Part shown: positions 50,209 through 56,662 of the stretch, piece by piece
Layout of the letters: every line of letters starts with the position of its first letter
How positions within the stretch are numbered: position 1 is the first letter of the stretch
The notes under the pieces: generated by a model
What the model saw: the letters and a program-made list of their open reading frames with translations, nothing else
Told to the model about the DNA's origin: nothing
The model's database searches: none
Position numbers and translations under genes: made by a program
Assembly: GCA_014879675.1 (NCBI GenBank)
Contig: JACSRQ010000134.1
Location: forward strand, 1 to 56,662
DNA length: 56,662 bases
Source of the DNA: Ignavibacteria bacterium
GTDB lineage: Bacteria > Bacteroidota > Ignavibacteria > Tepidaquicellales > OLB5
Direction: 5' to 3'

Positions 50209-51456
50209 CTATTCTATTTTTGCTTTTTTCTTTGAATCATGGAACTGCAGCTCTACTTCTTCATTTTTTCTAAGCTGCGATGCGCGCGTAACGATCTTAT
50301 CAAAATCGAACTGCAGCCGCATTTCATCTATATCAACTCTCTTTTTTACTATCGCATAACCCTTCCTCAGATTTGTTTCAGGGCTTACGTGATGCAAAGT
50401 TTTTCCGTAATTTTTTACCTGGTTCTTAAGCGATGATATTTTTTCATTCGTGCATTTTTCTATTCTGCGCGAAATATCATCAACTGACTGGTAAAAATTG
50501 TAAACCAAATCCTTAGGCCGATTGAAATAATAGCTTTTTTCAATCTCCCTGATGGAATTTCTCAGGTTTACGGTTTTGCTTTGGACAAAACTTCTACTAA
50601 AATACGAAAATTTGTCAAGATTTTCAATTAACTCTTTTGTATCCGGCGTAATGATCTCGGCTGCTGCCGAAGGGGTCGGAGCCCTCAAATCTGAGGCAAA
50701 ATCGCATATTGTGAAGTCAACTTCATGCCCAACTGCGCTTACAATGGGTATTTTGCATGAATTTATGGCTCTTGCCAGCTTTTCATCATTAAATGGCCAA
50801 AGGTCCTCAATAGATCCGCCGCCTCTGGCAATTACTATAATATCGATCTTTGGGAGCTTTCCCCTTTTTGAAGCGGTCTCTGTTTCATGAAGTGCATCTA
50901 TCATAGTCGATGCCGCAGAAATTCCCTGAACATTCACGGGGTATATAAACAGATTCATCATGGGATAGCGGCGTTCTGTGATCCTGATGAAATCATGCAG
51001 CACGGCACCGGTTCCTGAAGTTATTAGTACAACATTTTCGGGAAAGGCAGGTATAGGCTTCTTAATTGATTCATCAAATAGGCCCTCTTCATACAGCCTT
51101 TGCTTGAGCTGTTCAAACCGAAGCTGCAGCTCACCGGCTCCCTGCGGTTTTATTTCCCATACTTCAACCTGGTAATTGCCGCGAGCTGGATAAACGGTTA
51201 CGCGCCCTTTTATAATTACCTGCATGCCGTCTTCGGGTGTGAACAGCAGTGTACTGTTGCGTGATTTCCACATCACGGCGCTTATCTGTGAGCTTTGATC
51301 TTTGATGGTAAAGTAATAGTGTCCGGATTGCACATGCAGCTTGAAGTTAGATATCTCTCCTGCAATGTTTACGACGCGGAAGTTCTCTTCAATGAGCTCT
51401 CTTATCTGCGCATTCAGTTCAGAGACGGTGAGTATTTCGGGAAGTATTCCGTTCAT
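50209..51456 (-). CDS. xseA: Exonuclease VII large subunit
   Basis: A 415-residue catalytic subunit. The N-terminal OB fold (about 10-105: NIAGEISNFKLHVQSGHYYF, GRVTVYPARGNYQVEVWEI) binds single-stranded DNA. The nuclease domain has VVLITSGTGAVLHDFI, IARGGGSIEDLWPFNDEKLA and SAVGHEVDFTICDFASDLRA, all canonical; a coiled-coil region and C-terminal NLRKGYAIV end the protein. The common NPxGAAxxD-like motif reads SGTGAVLHD here. Start overlaps the stop of the Ig-like lipoprotein gene by one base (TAATG). Confidence 0.96.
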   Translation of the reverse strand: MNGILPEILTVSELNAQIRELIEENFRVVNIAGEISNFKLHVQSGHYYFTIKDQSSQISAVMWKSRNSTLLFTPEDGMQVIIKGRVTVYPARGNYQVEVWEIKPQGAGELQLRFEQLKQRLYEEGLFDESIKKPIPAFPENVVLITSGTGAVLHDFIRITERRYPMMNLFIYPVNVQGISAASTMIDALHETETASKRGKLPKIDIIVIARGGGSIEDLWPFNDEKLARAINSCKIPIVSAVGHEVDFTICDFASDLRAPTPSAAAEIITPDTKELIENLDKFSYFSRSFVQSKTVNLRNSIREIEKSYYFNRPKDLVYNFYQSVDDISRRIEKCTNEKISSLKNQVKNYGKTLHHVSPETNLRKGYAIVKKRVDIDEMRLQFDFDKIVTRASQLRKNEEVELQFHDSKKKAKIE

Positions 51457-52895
51457 TACTTCACAAATTTTAAATTCACATTCTCAACTGTCCAGCCGCC
51501 TTTGATGCCAACGGGAGAGGGATAGACATAAAATGGCTCGGAATATTCGAACGGCATGGGATAGCCGTAATCATAAACGCCGTTTGTGTTTTTATCTATG
51601 AACGAAAACAGGGTGTAGTTTGCTTCAAGCAAATTTTGGAATGCGAAAACTGAATCCCTTACATCGAATCCGTATTTAATTACCGGAATTATCTTTTCTG
51701 CCGAGAGCTCTATCCTATAGGGAATATCAACAGGCAGATCGTTGCTGTAGGCAGAGCTTATTCTGCCTTTAAGCTCACCGTATGAATTGGATGTGATGGT
51801 TCTGAACGGCAGGCGGAATGTATAAACGGTATCCCCCCCGGTTTTTATATCAAGCCGCATTTCATACTTCCTGTTCATCGCAAACTTGTTTGCGGAAAAT
51901 ACTTCAACCAGTGAATCATTTTTCCAGTTAAATACCACTCTTTCAGCCGTTCCGTTCTCGTCTGTAATCTTAAGTGTATTCACAATATCATCGCGCTGCG
52001 GCTTGAAGCGGCTGAAGAAAACAAAAATGCTTTGATCAGGCTGCACAAAGTTTGAACCCGGTTCAATTGAAGTATATACAATTGAAGCAGAATCCTTGTA
52101 GTACTTGGTATAATCAAGTTCCGGCAAAACAGATGAAACTGAAATTTGTTTCATATACATATCGATTCCGCCGGTTGTAACCGAATCTATAATATCTACA
52201 TCAAACGGCAGCACGGCGTAACTTTCTCTTTCAGAAGTAAACAGCAGGTTGCGGTCTTCATCAAATATCGAAATTATACGGTACTTTCCGGGCGCCATGT
52301 TGGTGAGCTGGTAAGTGCCATCTGCTGCGGATTCAGTTTGGTAATCGGGAATATTTACTGTAGGATCATAGCTTTGTGATGAACCCAGGTCGTACGCCAG
52401 AATAGAAACATTCTTACTGTTGTTATTAAATACTTTGCCTGAAATTGCACCGAGATCAATTTTACTGCCAGTGGAAAATGCAAAAGTGACCGGAGTTGTA
52501 ATCGCATTTCCGCGAATATCTTTTAGCGATGTACCTATGCTTACCACGAAAGTTTTATTGGCATCTATTTTATCAAGGGCGCGTGGAAATCTAACCTGCA
52601 CATCTTTTGGTCCCCAGTCAAATTCTATTTCCCCTTTTATCTGCGGAGAAGTGCGGAATGCATCCTGAAAGCTGCGCCTATCTACATACTCGCTAAACTC
52701 GAACTCGATGCTCTTACCCCGAAAATTGACAGAATTTGGCTTTGGGCTGATAATTTTAACAGCCGGCGGCACTTTATCTTCCTCACCGCCCCCGGGAGGC
52801 TGCTGGTTAGCACAAGATGAAATTCCAAAAATAATGACAAGCATCCCAAGTATTGGGAGCATTTTAAGGTAAAATATGTAAAAAATAGCCTTCAA
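51456..52895 (-). CDS. Ig-like (Big_5) domain lipoprotein
   Basis: A 479-residue lipoprotein with lipobox GISSC (Cys28), then a glycine/proline-rich linker (NQQPPGGGEEDKVPP). The first domain (about 40-145) is the SbsA/Big_5 Ig-like type: PPAVKIISPKPNSVNFRGKS ... IEFEFSEYVDR ... GNAITTPVTFAFSTG. A second beta domain with GKYRIISIFDEDRN (carboxypeptidase-like repeat) and two more Ig-like regions follow. Start is TTG at 52895, or the ATG at 52862, which would drop all basic residues of the signal; a -7 box ends 5 bases before the TTG. Translation is coupled to xseA. Function unknown. Confidence 0.85.
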   Translation of the reverse strand: MKAIFYIFYLKMLPILGMLVIIFGISSCANQQPPGGGEEDKVPPAVKIISPKPNSVNFRGKSIEFEFSEYVDRRSFQDAFRTSPQIKGEIEFDWGPKDVQVRFPRALDKIDANKTFVVSIGTSLKDIRGNAITTPVTFAFSTGSKIDLGAISGKVFNNNSKNVSILAYDLGSSQSYDPTVNIPDYQTESAADGTYQLTNMAPGKYRIISIFDEDRNLLFTSERESYAVLPFDVDIIDSVTTGGIDMYMKQISVSSVLPELDYTKYYKDSASIVYTSIEPGSNFVQPDQSIFVFFSRFKPQRDDIVNTLKITDENGTAERVVFNWKNDSLVEVFSANKFAMNRKYEMRLDIKTGGDTVYTFRLPFRTITSNSYGELKGRISSAYSNDLPVDIPYRIELSAEKIIPVIKYGFDVRDSVFAFQNLLEANYTLFSFIDKNTNGVYDYGYPMPFEYSEPFYVYPSPVGIKGGWTVENVNLKFVK

Positions 52896-52899
52896 TACT

Positions 52900-52907
52900 C
52901 AAATATA
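52900..52907 (-). promoter_or_regulatory. -7 box (TATATTTG) at the head of the eleven-gene minus-strand run
   Basis: TATATTTG on the minus strand, five bases before the TTG start of the Ig-like lipoprotein gene. TTTG occurs 12 bases upstream (52920-52923). If active, transcription would begin at about the TTG, which favours the ATG at 52862 as start. Confidence 0.4.
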
Positions 52908-53077
52908 CCAATAAAATCGCAAAATTCATAAATACTATCTCACTCTCAGAATATAACGGAAACAGTGTATTGAATTACCCTACGGTTTATCCCATCTTTG
53001 TAGTAGTAAGATTAATGACAATAGTGTATAAATAAACTAAATATCCTACTGCAAAGAAGTTAGAATGTTCAGCTATC

Positions 53078-53707
53078 ATGAAAACCACATTAAAATATAA
53101 AGCCTTCGTATTAACGGTAATGAGCCTGATGCTGATAGCATTCTCAAGTCCCGTTAGAACACAGGATGTGACCAATGACCCCGGTTCAAGCGGAACAAGT
53201 ACTGTACTTACTGAGCTTCAGGGCGGAAATTGGGTTTTAACAGGAGTTGAATCAAAAGCGTACAACGGTGTAAATGTAACAAAGTGGAATACAGTTGGAG
53301 CAGAGTTAACAGGGCTTTGTTCATGGAAAGATGTACTTACGATAGAGCACACAGTTGTTTCATCATTCAAATGGCAGGATCCCCCGAAAACAATGCAGCC
53401 GGGAAGTTACCTGAATCTTGAAGTAGTTTATACAAATGTAGATTACAGCACCACAGCAAATATAAATACAGGCGTAAAAATATTCTTTGAAAGAGTCGGC
53501 GCAAGCTACCTCACGATGGGAACATCATCAGTTGAAGTTCTGAAGCTGAACAAAGATAACAAACAGTACACCAATGAAGTAAAAAAGGGATTTTTCTACG
53601 CTCCCAAAACACTATTTGATGAAACTAAAGATTGCCAGTTAATTGTTGATTGTTATGTAGGTAAAGACCATTACGTTACTACATATACATACTCATATCA
53701 ACCATAA
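53078..53707 (+). CDS. Secreted protein of unknown function
   Basis: A 209-residue protein with a signal peptide (MKTTLKYKAFVLTVMSLMLIAFSSP..., cleavage around 26-29). The mature part is beta-rich with many tyrosines, threonines and tryptophans: LQGGNWVLTGVESKAY, WKDVLTIEHTVVSSFKW, SYLNLEVVYTNVDYS, FFERVGASYLTMG. Two cysteines near 76 and 188 may pair. No T9SS tail and no lipobox, so it is probably periplasmic. I recognise no family. A strong terminator follows. Confidence 0.75.
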   Translation: MKTTLKYKAFVLTVMSLMLIAFSSPVRTQDVTNDPGSSGTSTVLTELQGGNWVLTGVESKAYNGVNVTKWNTVGAELTGLCSWKDVLTIEHTVVSSFKWQDPPKTMQPGSYLNLEVVYTNVDYSTTANINTGVKIFFERVGASYLTMGTSSVEVLKLNKDNKQYTNEVKKGFFYAPKTLFDETKDCQLIVDCYVGKDHYVTTYTYSYQP

Positions 53708-53779
53708 AGTTTAAATTAAGGCTTTTTCTGCTATACCAGCTTAGCTGATAGTATTCCCTACTAATTAGCAGATGAACCG

Positions 53780-53806
53780 GGGCTTACAAATGTAAGCCCT
53801 TTTTTA
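53780..53806 (+). terminator. Terminator after the 53078-53707 gene
   Basis: Perfect 9-base stem GGGCTTACA / TGTAAGCCC with loop AA, followed by six T. Confidence 0.9.
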
Positions 53807-53894
53807 TTGCCCAAAACCCTGATGTACGCCCTATTAAACTTTATTTCGGCAGAATTTGTTATTAATTTAAGTGAACAAATTCAACTTTATTACA

Positions 53895-54938
53895 ATGAGA
53901 TTTACTTCAATACTCATACTGTTTCTGCTGGTTTTAAGCTCTTCTTCCCAGGAACATAGAAGCCTGTTGGGGCACAGAGGAAATGTTAATGCAATCGCAT
54001 TTTCACCTGACTCCAAAACCATCGCCAGCTGTGACGAGAACGGGAACCTTGTTTTCAGAGATACAGAATCGGGCGCATCAATACACAGCCTTGATACCAA
54101 AACCAACATAACAAGCCTTAACTACTCCCCTGCCTCGCTGAATGCAATTGTATTTACCGAGTACAGCGGGTATGTGACTCTGATGAAGGCAGATAGTAAA
54201 GAGATATATAAGAATTTCAGCGTTGAGGGCGATTGTTACTATGCAGTATTTTCAAGTGACGGTAAACAACTTGCTGTAACGTATGTAAAGGAGCCCACAG
54301 AAAAGGAAAAAGGTAAAGGCATAAGGATCAGCTATTATGCTGAAATATATGAAACAGATAAATTCACGAAAATAAAAACCCTCAAGCTTACCAGGGCAAG
54401 TGATAACGACGGCGAGTTATTTGGCAGCGAATTTTTTGAAACATACAGGTTTAATTATTTCAACTGTGATTTCAATCCGGCCGCCACGTACATAGCCGCC
54501 GGCAGTATGGGAAAAAATATCCCGATCTACAGCTTTGAGTACAAAAAGTTCGTTCCGCCTTATAAAGGACACAGCAAACGGGTATTTTCTGTAACTTTTT
54601 CACCTGACGGCACTTACCTTGCCAGCTCAAGCAAAGATGAAACCGTGAAGCTGTGGAATATTGTGAATGCAGGTACTATAATTACGCTTAAGGGACACAG
54701 TGATGATGTGAACAGCGCTGCTTTTTCACCCGATAGCAGGTATTTAGCGACAGCAAGTGATGATGAAACGGTAATTATTTGGGATGTTAAGACTTCCAAA
54801 CTCCTCAAAACACTTTCCGGGTTTGGCGGCGATGTGATGGCTGTAAAATTTTCGCCGGATGGGAGATATCTTGCAGCAGGCGGTGAAAACGCCAGGCTGT
54901 GGATATGGAATGCCGCAGATGTATTGCCCCTCAACTAA
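53895..54938 (+). CDS. Secreted WD40 beta-propeller protein
   Basis: A 347-residue protein with a signal peptide (MRFTSILILFLLVLSSSSQ). The ATG at 53895 is preferred over a GTG eight codons earlier because it gives the normal signal. The rest is a WD40 propeller: LLGHRGNVNAIAFSPDSKTI, GHSKRVFSVTFSPDGTYLAS with DETVKLWNI, LKGHSDDVNSAAFSPDSRYL with DETVIIWDV, LSGFGGDVMAVKFSPDGRYL with ARLWIWNA, plus less regular blades between. WD40 proteins act as docking platforms; an exported one may organise surface proteins or T9SS components. No catalytic residues. Single gene with a shared terminator. Confidence 0.9.
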   Translation: MRFTSILILFLLVLSSSSQEHRSLLGHRGNVNAIAFSPDSKTIASCDENGNLVFRDTESGASIHSLDTKTNITSLNYSPASLNAIVFTEYSGYVTLMKADSKEIYKNFSVEGDCYYAVFSSDGKQLAVTYVKEPTEKEKGKGIRISYYAEIYETDKFTKIKTLKLTRASDNDGELFGSEFFETYRFNYFNCDFNPAATYIAAGSMGKNIPIYSFEYKKFVPPYKGHSKRVFSVTFSPDGTYLASSSKDETVKLWNIVNAGTIITLKGHSDDVNSAAFSPDSRYLATASDDETVIIWDVKTSKLLKTLSGFGGDVMAVKFSPDGRYLAAGGENARLWIWNAADVLPLN

Positions 54939-54970
54939 TTCAAACCACAGTTAGTAGTATATAAAAGTAG

Positions 54971-55002
54971 AAGGGTCCTGTTTGGTCAGGACCCTTCGGT
55001 TA
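54971..55002. terminator. Terminator between the WD40 gene and the convergent T9SS cargo gene
   Basis: Ten-base stem AAGGGTCCTG / CAGGACCCTT with loop TTTGGT. T-rich tails exist on both strands but are imperfect, so it likely serves both convergent genes. Confidence 0.75.
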
Positions 55003-55022
55003 TTTAAGTAAACAGGATATAC

Positions 55023-56468
55023 CTATTTTACAAGAACCATTTTTTTTACTTCTGAATATTCACCCGACTCCAATTTGTAAAAATACACACCACTTGGATT
55101 ATTACTTCCATTCCAATCAACACTATAAGTTCCGGGCTGCAATTCTTTGTTGATAAGTGTTGTAACAACCTTGCCGAGCATATCATAAATGATCAAATTT
55201 ACAAACCCCGTTTTAGGATGTGCAAATTCAATATTAGTGCTCGGATTAAATGGGTTTGGATAGTTTTGAGATAGTGAAAAAGCATTGGGACTCACAGGGT
55301 CGAAATTGATCATTCCAACGATATTTCCGGTTGAATCCTTTTTATAATATACTTCAAGATTTCCATCCCGCTGATCTTGCCAAACAATATGAACAAATGT
55401 TCCCGAAACGGCAGCAGAAGGTAATTCTGAATTAAATGCAGAATTTGTCAGCCGGATATCTGCTCCAAAACCTATACCCCCATCTAAGGAGCGTTTATTG
55501 TATATTTCTGTGTTTCCATCGCGACTATCTTGCCAAACAACATTTACAACAAAGCCAGACACCGAAACTGAAGGCCATTTTGAAGAGGCAGTATTATTTG
55601 TTAGTCGTGTATCCGGTTGCCAGACAGCACCACCATTAGTTGACCTTTTAAAGTATATTTCATCATTAGCATCCCTCGTGTCATACCAAGCTAAAGCTAC
55701 AAGAGAACCAGAGACAGAAATCGAGGGTTTGTATGATCCACCAGGATTATTCGTTATTCTTATATCCGATCCCCATGTTATACCTTGATCAGTAGATTGT
55801 TTATAATATATTTCTATATCACCATTTCTTGCATCAGACCACGCTAAATGTAAAACTGTGCCTGTGGCCGCAATAGCAGGGTCTTCAGAAGATCCCGCTG
55901 CATTAGTCAAACGGGTATCAGCACCAAAATTTATACCACCGTCAGATGAGCGTTTGTAATATATTTCCTCATTCCCATCTCGATTATCTCGCCAAAGTAC
56001 ACTAATTACTGTACCTTCAGCGGCAATTGACGCACTGTATGAAATACTTGAATTATTCGTAAGCCGCTTATCCGCTTCCCATGTCACTCCCCTATCTGTA
56101 GAGCGTTTATAGTATATTTCATAGTTATTACCAAAATGATAGTTTTGCCAGGCAACATGAACATTTGTACCTGATACTGTAATAGTGGCATAATATGATT
56201 CAACTGAATCATTTGTCAACCTCGTATCTGCCCCCCAATATGTACCATTATCAGTTGAGCGTTTGTAAAATATTTCAGCGTTCCCATCACGGGTATCCCA
56301 CCAAACTACATGTACATCATCACCAAATGATGCAACATTTCTTGCATTGTTGTAAGATACATATGAATGAAATGGGTTATTTGTAAGCCGTAAATCAGGC
56401 TGCCATTGGGTAAATGTATTTGCAGTGAATGCCAGTACAGACAAAAACAAGAACAAATGATTTTTCAT
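55023..56468 (-). CDS. Secreted BNR/sialidase-fold repeat protein with T9SS sorting domain
   Basis: A 481-residue protein with a signal peptide (about 1-20). It contains seven tandem copies of a module of about 51-53 residues, each with the pattern RLTN...S...V.V.G..VHVVW.D.RDGN.EIYYKRSTDGG..W..D, as in the first copies HVVWWDTRDGNAEIFYKRST, VHVAWQNYHFGNNYEIYYKR and VISVLWRDNRDGNEEIYYKR. Such Asp-box (S/T-x-D-G/R-G-x-x-W) repeats build propellers of the sialidase superfamily, but no catalytic residues of sialidases are evident. The T9SS domain follows (SQNYPNPFNPST, ending KKMVLVK). Ten bases downstream of the next T9SS cargo gene. Confidence 0.9.
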   Translation of the reverse strand: MKNHLFLFLSVLAFTANTFTQWQPDLRLTNNPFHSYVSYNNARNVASFGDDVHVVWWDTRDGNAEIFYKRSTDNGTYWGADTRLTNDSVESYYATITVSGTNVHVAWQNYHFGNNYEIYYKRSTDRGVTWEADKRLTNNSSISYSASIAAEGTVISVLWRDNRDGNEEIYYKRSSDGGINFGADTRLTNAAGSSEDPAIAATGTVLHLAWSDARNGDIEIYYKQSTDQGITWGSDIRITNNPGGSYKPSISVSGSLVALAWYDTRDANDEIYFKRSTNGGAVWQPDTRLTNNTASSKWPSVSVSGFVVNVVWQDSRDGNTEIYNKRSLDGGIGFGADIRLTNSAFNSELPSAAVSGTFVHIVWQDQRDGNLEVYYKKDSTGNIVGMINFDPVSPNAFSLSQNYPNPFNPSTNIEFAHPKTGFVNLIIYDMLGKVVTTLINKELQPGTYSVDWNGSNNPSGVYFYKLESGEYSEVKKMVLVK

Positions 56469-56478
56469 TTTGGATGTT

Positions 56479-56661
56479 TTATTTTATTAATATCATTTTC
56501 TTCGTTTGAACAAAATCTTCTGTAACAAGTTTATAAAAATAAATGCCGCTTGGGAATACTGAGGCATCCCAATCTGCTTTATATATTCCTGCATTAAGAT
56601 TATCATTAACAATAACCGCAACTTCTTTACCAAGTGCGTCGAAGATTGTCAACTTCACATT
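56479..56661 (-). CDS. C-terminal end of a further T9SS cargo protein, 5' partial
   Basis: The last 60 codons of a gene that continues past the right edge. The translation has the pattern [16 protein letters not shown] ... [12 protein letters not shown] ... PSGIYFYKL ... TKKMILIK, a T9SS type A sorting domain identical in layout to the other cargo tails in the window. Only 10 bases separate its stop from the start of the neighbouring BNR-repeat gene, so the two form a cargo operon. The cargo domain is not visible. Confidence 0.9.
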   Translation of the reverse strand, partial: NVKLTIFDALGKEVAVIVNDNLNAGIYKADWDASVFPSGIYFYKLVTEDFVQTKKMILIK

Positions 56662-56662
56662 T

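Noticed and set aside
1-56662. tRNA, rRNA, phage, integrase or insertion sequence genes
   Set aside because: No cloverleaf with a T-loop signature, no rRNA-like stretch and no transposase or integrase motif was found on either strand by reading; a short tRNA could still be missed without a scan program.

Overview
The window is a chromosomal stretch of roughly 40% GC from a Gram-negative bacterium, most likely of the Ignavibacteriota/Chlorobiota branch of the FCB group. The evidence is: six secreted proteins with type IX secretion (T9SS) sorting domains, four of them carrying the NYPNPFNP motif typical of Ignavibacteria-like genomes; lipid A genes (lpxB, lpxK) and lptE; many small lipoproteins; -7 boxes of the Bacteroidota type (TAnnTTTG); and an ATP synthase cluster that ends at the gamma gene, with the beta and epsilon genes elsewhere. 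The phylum call is an inference from these features; no marker gene was compared. There is no transposase, integrase, phage gene, CRISPR array, rRNA or tRNA that I can see.

Layout. 1-5.3 kb: a T9SS phosphoesterase cut by the left edge, a small membrane protein, and short lipoprotein or unknown genes separated by clear terminators. 5.3-10.8 kb: gltX, a WG-repeat protein, a methyltransferase and a lipoprotein. 10.9-15.8 kb (minus strand): an unknown secreted protein and two T9SS enzymes (a serine hydrolase and an M14 carboxypeptidase). 15.8-24.8 kb (plus): an acetyltransferase, a DCC-family protein, a glycoside-hydrolase-2-like protein fused to a membrane domain whose two catalytic glutamates are replaced, smc, an M42 aminopeptidase and an FKBP lipoprotein. 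A 35-residue membrane protein gene at 24923 is bracketed by a ribosome binding site and a terminator. 25.2-31.4 kb (plus): a seven-gene run of touching genes for the envelope: HAD phosphatase, phospholipid-methyltransferase-like protein, lpxB, lpxK, glutamine-amidotransferase-like hydrolase, DUF4292 lipoprotein and an EnvC-like protein. 31.5-33.2 kb (minus): a T9SS YCF48-repeat protein and a small protein. 33.4-40.6 kb (plus): an unknown 480-residue protein and the ATP synthase operon (atpZ-like, atpI-like, atpB, E, F, H, A, G). 40.9 kb: a lone NFACT-R protein. 41.3-52.9 kb (minus): an eleven-gene run of tightly packed genes: Ig-like lipoprotein, xseA, xseB, dxs, lipoprotein, miaB, sigma-54 activator, lptE, a GT2 glycosyltransferase, a TPR protein and a nucleotidyltransferase. 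53-56.7 kb: an unknown secreted protein, a WD40 protein and two tandem T9SS cargo genes, the second cut by the right edge.

The genes converge on the cell envelope: lipid A synthesis (LpxB, LpxK), LPS export (LptE), a sigma-54 activator next to lptE, lipoproteins, EnvC-type control of wall hydrolysis, and T9SS cargo delivered to the surface. Recurrent control signals include a two-part promoter (TTTG, exactly 14 bases, TAnnTTTG) found four times in perfect form, and an unusually high number of TTG start codons.
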